DNA from: Bacteroidota bacterium
Lineage (GTDB): Bacteria; Bacteroidota; Bacteroidia; B-17B0; Aurantibacillaceae
Direction of reading: 5' to 3'
Assembly (NCBI GenBank): GCA_016185125.1
Contig: JACPOC010000036.1
Location: 1 to 47,281, forward strand
DNA length: 47,281 nt
Part shown: in pieces, positions 44,464 to 47,281 of the stretch
Numbering within the stretch: the first letter of the stretch is position 1
How the letters are laid out: the number at the start of each line of letters is the position of its first letter
Program-made: the position numbers and the translations under genes
Notes under the pieces: model-generated
Told to the model about the DNA's origin: nothing
What the model saw: only the letters and a program-made list of their open reading frames with translations
Database searches by the model: none

Positions 44464-46599
44464 ATGAGCTCTTTTAAAATTAAAATCGCTTTTATTTTAG
44501 GTATTTTCGCAATCAATGGGTACGCCCAACTTCAGGTGAATCTTAAACTTGATTCCCTTAGGCATGTGCTTAAATCGCCCCTTAATGATTCATTAAAAGT
44601 AAAAGCAGGAATTATACTGGGAAGATATTATCAAACCAAAAATTCCGATTCCTCCTTTTACTTTTTTAAGAAAAGCCAGCAACTTGCCACCAAAAATAAT
44701 TTAAAGCGGCTCTTTCTTGATGCTTCTGTGGGTATTATATGGACGAATTTTCAAATCCGCAGATACGCTGAAGCAGATTCATTGAGTCATTTCTTAATTC
44801 AAAATAATAAAAATGATACAACCTTATTAATTTCCTGTTACAACTACCTCACCTATTCTAATTCTTTTTTACATAAGTATGATAAGTCGCTCACTTATGG
44901 CTTCAAAGGGATTGAGCTTGCCACGCGCAGCCGATCGTTTCAAGATGTAGCTCTTCTCTATAATAATCTGGGAAACCTTTACAATTCAAGAGGAGAAAGT
45001 AATCCTGTATATTTTGAAAAGTCAAAGTTCTATTATGAAAAAGCGGACAGTATTGCGGTAGTTTATCATTTAGATAAGTACAGAAGCAATGTACTTCTTA
45101 TGAATCTTGCAATGGCTTACGCCGGAACCAAAGAATTTGACCGCGCCAAAAAATATTACGCGCTTACATTTGCCGTGCTTAAGAATTCTGATAACCAAAG
45201 TGGCTACGCGCTAGCTCTTGCCAATTACGGAAACTTGTTGCTGGATCTCTATAAAAAAGATAAAAATACGGATCACCTACAGGAGTGTATCATTAACAGC
45301 AATCTTGCTCTTGAACGTGCGGAGGCTTCAGGTTTTAAAGCGATCATACCTGATATTATGTTTAACAAAGGAGCCGCATATAAGCAGTTGAAAATGTATG
45401 ACAAGGCCGAAAACATATTTGAAGAGGCAATCAGAGACCACGTAGAAAATAATCTTTCAATGGAAAAAAAACTTTATGAAATTTTGTACCAAACCGCCGA
45501 AGAGCAAAACAAAAGCAAGCAGGCTCTTGAATACTACAAAAAACTCACACTCTTAAAAGATTCGCTTCTTAAAGAAGAAAATTTAAAGAGTCTTCAGGAA
45601 ACGGAAACAAAATATGAAACAGCGAAAAAAGAAAAAGAAATCGCATTGTTGAATGAGCAAAAAAAAACGCAGGGTTTAGTTAATGACTTGGAAAAAAAAC
45701 GGAGCAGAATTATACTGATCTCTCTTCTAAGCGGCCTTGCGATAGTGCTTCTCTTCTCAATCGCTCTTTTCAGGCGGTTTAAGATCTCACAAAAACAAAA
45801 AAAAATAATTGAGCAAAAAGAGATTGAAACAAAAAAACAAAAGCATTTGATAGAAGAAAAACAAAAAGAAATTTTGGATTCGATAGAATATGCAAGACAA
45901 ATACAGAAAACCCTTTTTGCAAACAAAGAACTGCTCCGGCAAAATATTCCGGAACATTTTATCATGTTTAAACCTAAAGATATAGTAAGTGGCGATTTTT
46001 ACTGGGCCTCACAGAAGGAAGACCGCTTTTATTTTGCCGTATGTGACAGCACTGGCCATGGAGTGCCGGGTGCATTTATGAGTTTGCTTAATATCAGTTT
46101 TTTAAATGAAGCGGTTAATGAACGTAACATTATGGAAGTGCATCATATTTTAAATCACGTAAGAAAACGATTGATAGAAAGTATTTCCCAGGAAGGACGT
46201 CAGGATGGGATGGATGGAATATTGATTTGCAAACAAGGAAATGAATTGTCGTATGCTGCGGCTTACAATTCTCCCGTTTTAGTTAGTCAGGGCATATTGA
46301 AGCAACTTCCATCCGACAAAATGCCGGTAGGAAAAGGAGAACGAACAGGGTCATTTACCAAATACACCACATTAGCAAATCATGGGGACACGCTTTACAT
46401 ATCAACTGATGGTTATGCAGACCAGTTTGGCGGGTCGAAAGGAAAAAAATTCAAAACCCGGCAAATGGAAGAGTTATTATTGGAAATTCATCGGCTACCG
46501 ATGGAAGAACAACGAATACAAATTGAAAAGAAATTTAACGAATGGAAAGGTAAGCATGAACAGGTGGATGATGTAGCGGTAATTGGAATAAAAATTTAA
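44464..46599 (+). CDS. TPR-sensor SpoIIE-family PP2C phosphatase
   Basis: A 711-residue signalling protein. A signal peptide (about 1-21, GYAQ/L) precedes periplasmic tetratricopeptide repeats (about 50-370). A coiled coil and one membrane helix (about 418-437, LISLLSGLAIVLLFSIALF) follow, then a second coiled coil (about 440-480) and a cytoplasmic PP2C/SpoIIE domain (about 490-711). The metal-binding residues are in VCDSTGHGVPGAFMS (about 525-539), GMDGILI and STDGYADQFGG. Such proteins dephosphorylate anti-sigma-factor antagonists or similar partners; none is encoded nearby. Confidence 0.9.
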   Translation: MSSFKIKIAFILGIFAINGYAQLQVNLKLDSLRHVLKSPLNDSLKVKAGIILGRYYQTKNSDSSFYFFKKSQQLATKNNLKRLFLDASVGIIWTNFQIRRYAEADSLSHFLIQNNKNDTTLLISCYNYLTYSNSFLHKYDKSLTYGFKGIELATRSRSFQDVALLYNNLGNLYNSRGESNPVYFEKSKFYYEKADSIAVVYHLDKYRSNVLLMNLAMAYAGTKEFDRAKKYYALTFAVLKNSDNQSGYALALANYGNLLLDLYKKDKNTDHLQECIINSNLALERAEASGFKAIIPDIMFNKGAAYKQLKMYDKAENIFEEAIRDHVENNLSMEKKLYEILYQTAEEQNKSKQALEYYKKLTLLKDSLLKEENLKSLQETETKYETAKKEKEIALLNEQKKTQGLVNDLEKKRSRIILISLLSGLAIVLLFSIALFRRFKISQKQKKIIEQKEIETKKQKHLIEEKQKEILDSIEYARQIQKTLFANKELLRQNIPEHFIMFKPKDIVSGDFYWASQKEDRFYFAVCDSTGHGVPGAFMSLLNISFLNEAVNERNIMEVHHILNHVRKRLIESISQEGRQDGMDGILICKQGNELSYAAAYNSPVLVSQGILKQLPSDKMPVGKGERTGSFTKYTTLANHGDTLYISTDGYADQFGGSKGKKFKTRQMEELLLEIHRLPMEEQRIQIEKKFNEWKGKHEQVDDVAVIGIKI

Positions 46600-46652
46600 A
46601 CGTTATTTTTTTATCTTAACCGACTATATTTCTCCTATTTAGAAAATTTTAG

Positions 46653-46660
46653 TAATTTTG
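46653..46660 (+). promoter_or_regulatory. -7 promoter element of tRNA-Leu
   Basis: TAATTTTG is an exact TAnnTTTG match and ends 10 bases before the tRNA 5' end. The -33 element is weak. Confidence 0.6.
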
Positions 46661-46670
46661 CGCCCCGTAC

Positions 46671-46757
46671 GCCTCGATGGCGGAATTGGTAGACGCGCTG
46701 GTCTCAAACACCAGTAACTTCACTGTTATGCCGGTTCGACCCCGGCTCGGGGTACCA
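46671..46757 (+). tRNA. tRNA-Leu (anticodon CAA)
   Basis: An 87-base tRNA with a long variable arm, as expected for Leu. The acceptor GCCTCGA pairs with TCGGGGT, and D-arm GGCGGAATTGGTAGACGC is typical. The anticodon stem CTGGT/ACCAG encloses loop CTCAAAC with anticodon CAA (46705-46707), reading UUG. The T-arm contains GGTTCGACC and CCA is encoded at 46755-46757. Confidence 0.97.
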
Positions 46758-47151
46758 TAGCGGAAAGGGAGCAATTTTTGCTCCCTTTCGCTTTTTTATC
46801 CCCTCTGTATTGCCCGTCCCCGTAGGTAGTCAGCAAAATCAAACTATTTAATTTTCCCGTTCGAACTTTCCCTTCTGAAATTACCCCATTTTCCTTCCAA
46901 GTCGAACGGATAATTTCTTGCTTCCCGTTAATGGGCGTATTATCAAAGAGATGTCCTAAATTCTGAATTGCGGTCAATCCTTTTTTCAAATAGCTTCGGT
47001 ATTCGACTTCTATTTGGTTGAAGCCTAATTGTTGGTTTAGCATCGCTTCAATTTTCGGTTCAATATTGCGTTTTATTTCCTTGTAATCCGACATTTCCAT
47101 TTCGCCATCGAGCATCATTTGTTGGGCTTTATTCAAGCGTTCTGTATGTAG
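46758..47151 (-). pseudogene. Remnant of a site-specific recombinase (C-terminal fragment)
   Basis: About 120 residues resembling the C-terminal part of large serine recombinases: ERLNKAQQMMLDGEMEMSDY, RNIEPKIEAMLNQQLG, NTPINGKQEIIRSTWKENG and KVRTGKLNSLILL. The catalytic N-terminal and zinc-ribbon portions are missing; an in-frame stop (plus 47152-47154) lies just upstream of the homology. At its other end the frame runs through the terminator into the tRNA without a proper stop. It is therefore broken at both ends. It suggests a past mobile-element insertion beside tRNA-Leu. Confidence 0.65.
46760..46797 (+). terminator. Terminator of tRNA-Leu
   Basis: GCGGAAAGGGAGCAA and TTGCTCCCTTTCGC form a long stem around a short T-rich loop, followed by TTTTTT. 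A one-base bulge is the only flaw. Confidence 0.92.
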
Positions 47152-47154
47152 TCA

Positions 47155-47281
47155 AACCAATCTGTACTTTTAAGCCTAAATAACTTTGGACATTTTCTTT
47201 TTTAAAATTAGTTAATTTTTTTGATTTTTATTAGCAGTCGTAAAATTATTTCCAACTGCGGACTTTGGCTTTTTTAAGGAG
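47155..47281. other. AT-rich right edge; no gene seen
   Basis: No reading frame of note and no recognisable repeat were found. It may be further debris of the element that carried the recombinase, or the start of unrelated sequence beyond the window. Confidence 0.4.

Noticed and set aside
46726-46757. Minus-strand reading frame ending VPRAGVEPA
   Set aside because: This is the reverse complement of the tRNA T-arm and acceptor end, a well-known false coding signal. The recombinase remnant is not extended into it.

Overview
The window is AT-rich chromosomal DNA from a member of the Bacteroidota. The evidence is a type IX secretion (T9SS type A) C-terminal sorting domain, lineage families (DUF4290, DUF4080, CCC-motif/DUF2752 pair, BrxB-type bacilliredoxin), flavobacterial-style thiamine gene order, and promoters of the TTTG / TAnnTTTG type instead of the sigma70 pattern. 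Most of it is core housekeeping DNA, densely packed, with a few accessory insertions. The genus cannot be fixed from the sequence alone.

Layout. Positions 1-300 hold two tandem leftward promoters with an rRNA-operon-like layout; their gene lies outside the window. 507-4293 is a DUF4290-murA-tlpA-like-(thioredoxin-like/OmpA fusion) operon with 4-base overlaps. 4370-6088 is grpE-dnaJ, followed by a roughly 450-base non-coding stretch with two inverted-repeat elements. 6536-9657 encodes a T9SS cargo protein coupled to an O-antigen-ligase-like TPR membrane protein. 9662-10937 (minus) holds a lipoprotein MsrA and an unknown exported protein. 11103-15612 (plus) holds rarA, an outer-membrane protein, a DUF4080 radical SAM protein and an acyl-CoA thioesterase. 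15667-23722 (minus) holds uvrA with two small membrane proteins, then lpdA and an M16 peptidase. 23866-25257 holds a bacilliredoxin and a coiled-coil lipoprotein.

25387-33168 is the most distinctive region: a TPP riboswitch followed by a ten-gene thiamine operon (thiS, unknown exported protein, thiC, ThiE-like, thiD, thiE, thiG, GxxExxY nuclease-like gene, thiH, thiF). The operon supplies both halves of thiamine. HMP comes from ThiC and ThiD, thiazole comes from ThiS, ThiF, ThiG and ThiH, and ThiE joins them. Two members are not classical thiamine genes. One is an exported protein between thiS and thiC. The other is a PD-(D/E)XK-like GxxExxY gene between thiG and thiH, bracketed by a CTGCGA-type inverted repeat, which looks like an inserted cassette.

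33276-46599 returns to housekeeping: dxr, rseP, two unknown exported proteins, dtd, pyrR-dinB-pyrB, a TerB/J-domain protein, a beta-barrel porin, prs-rplY (minus) and a TPR/SpoIIE phosphatase. The right edge holds tRNA-Leu(CAA), a strong terminator and a truncated recombinase remnant, so an old mobile-element insertion site probably lies beside the tRNA. No CRISPR array, intact insertion sequence or complete rRNA gene was seen.
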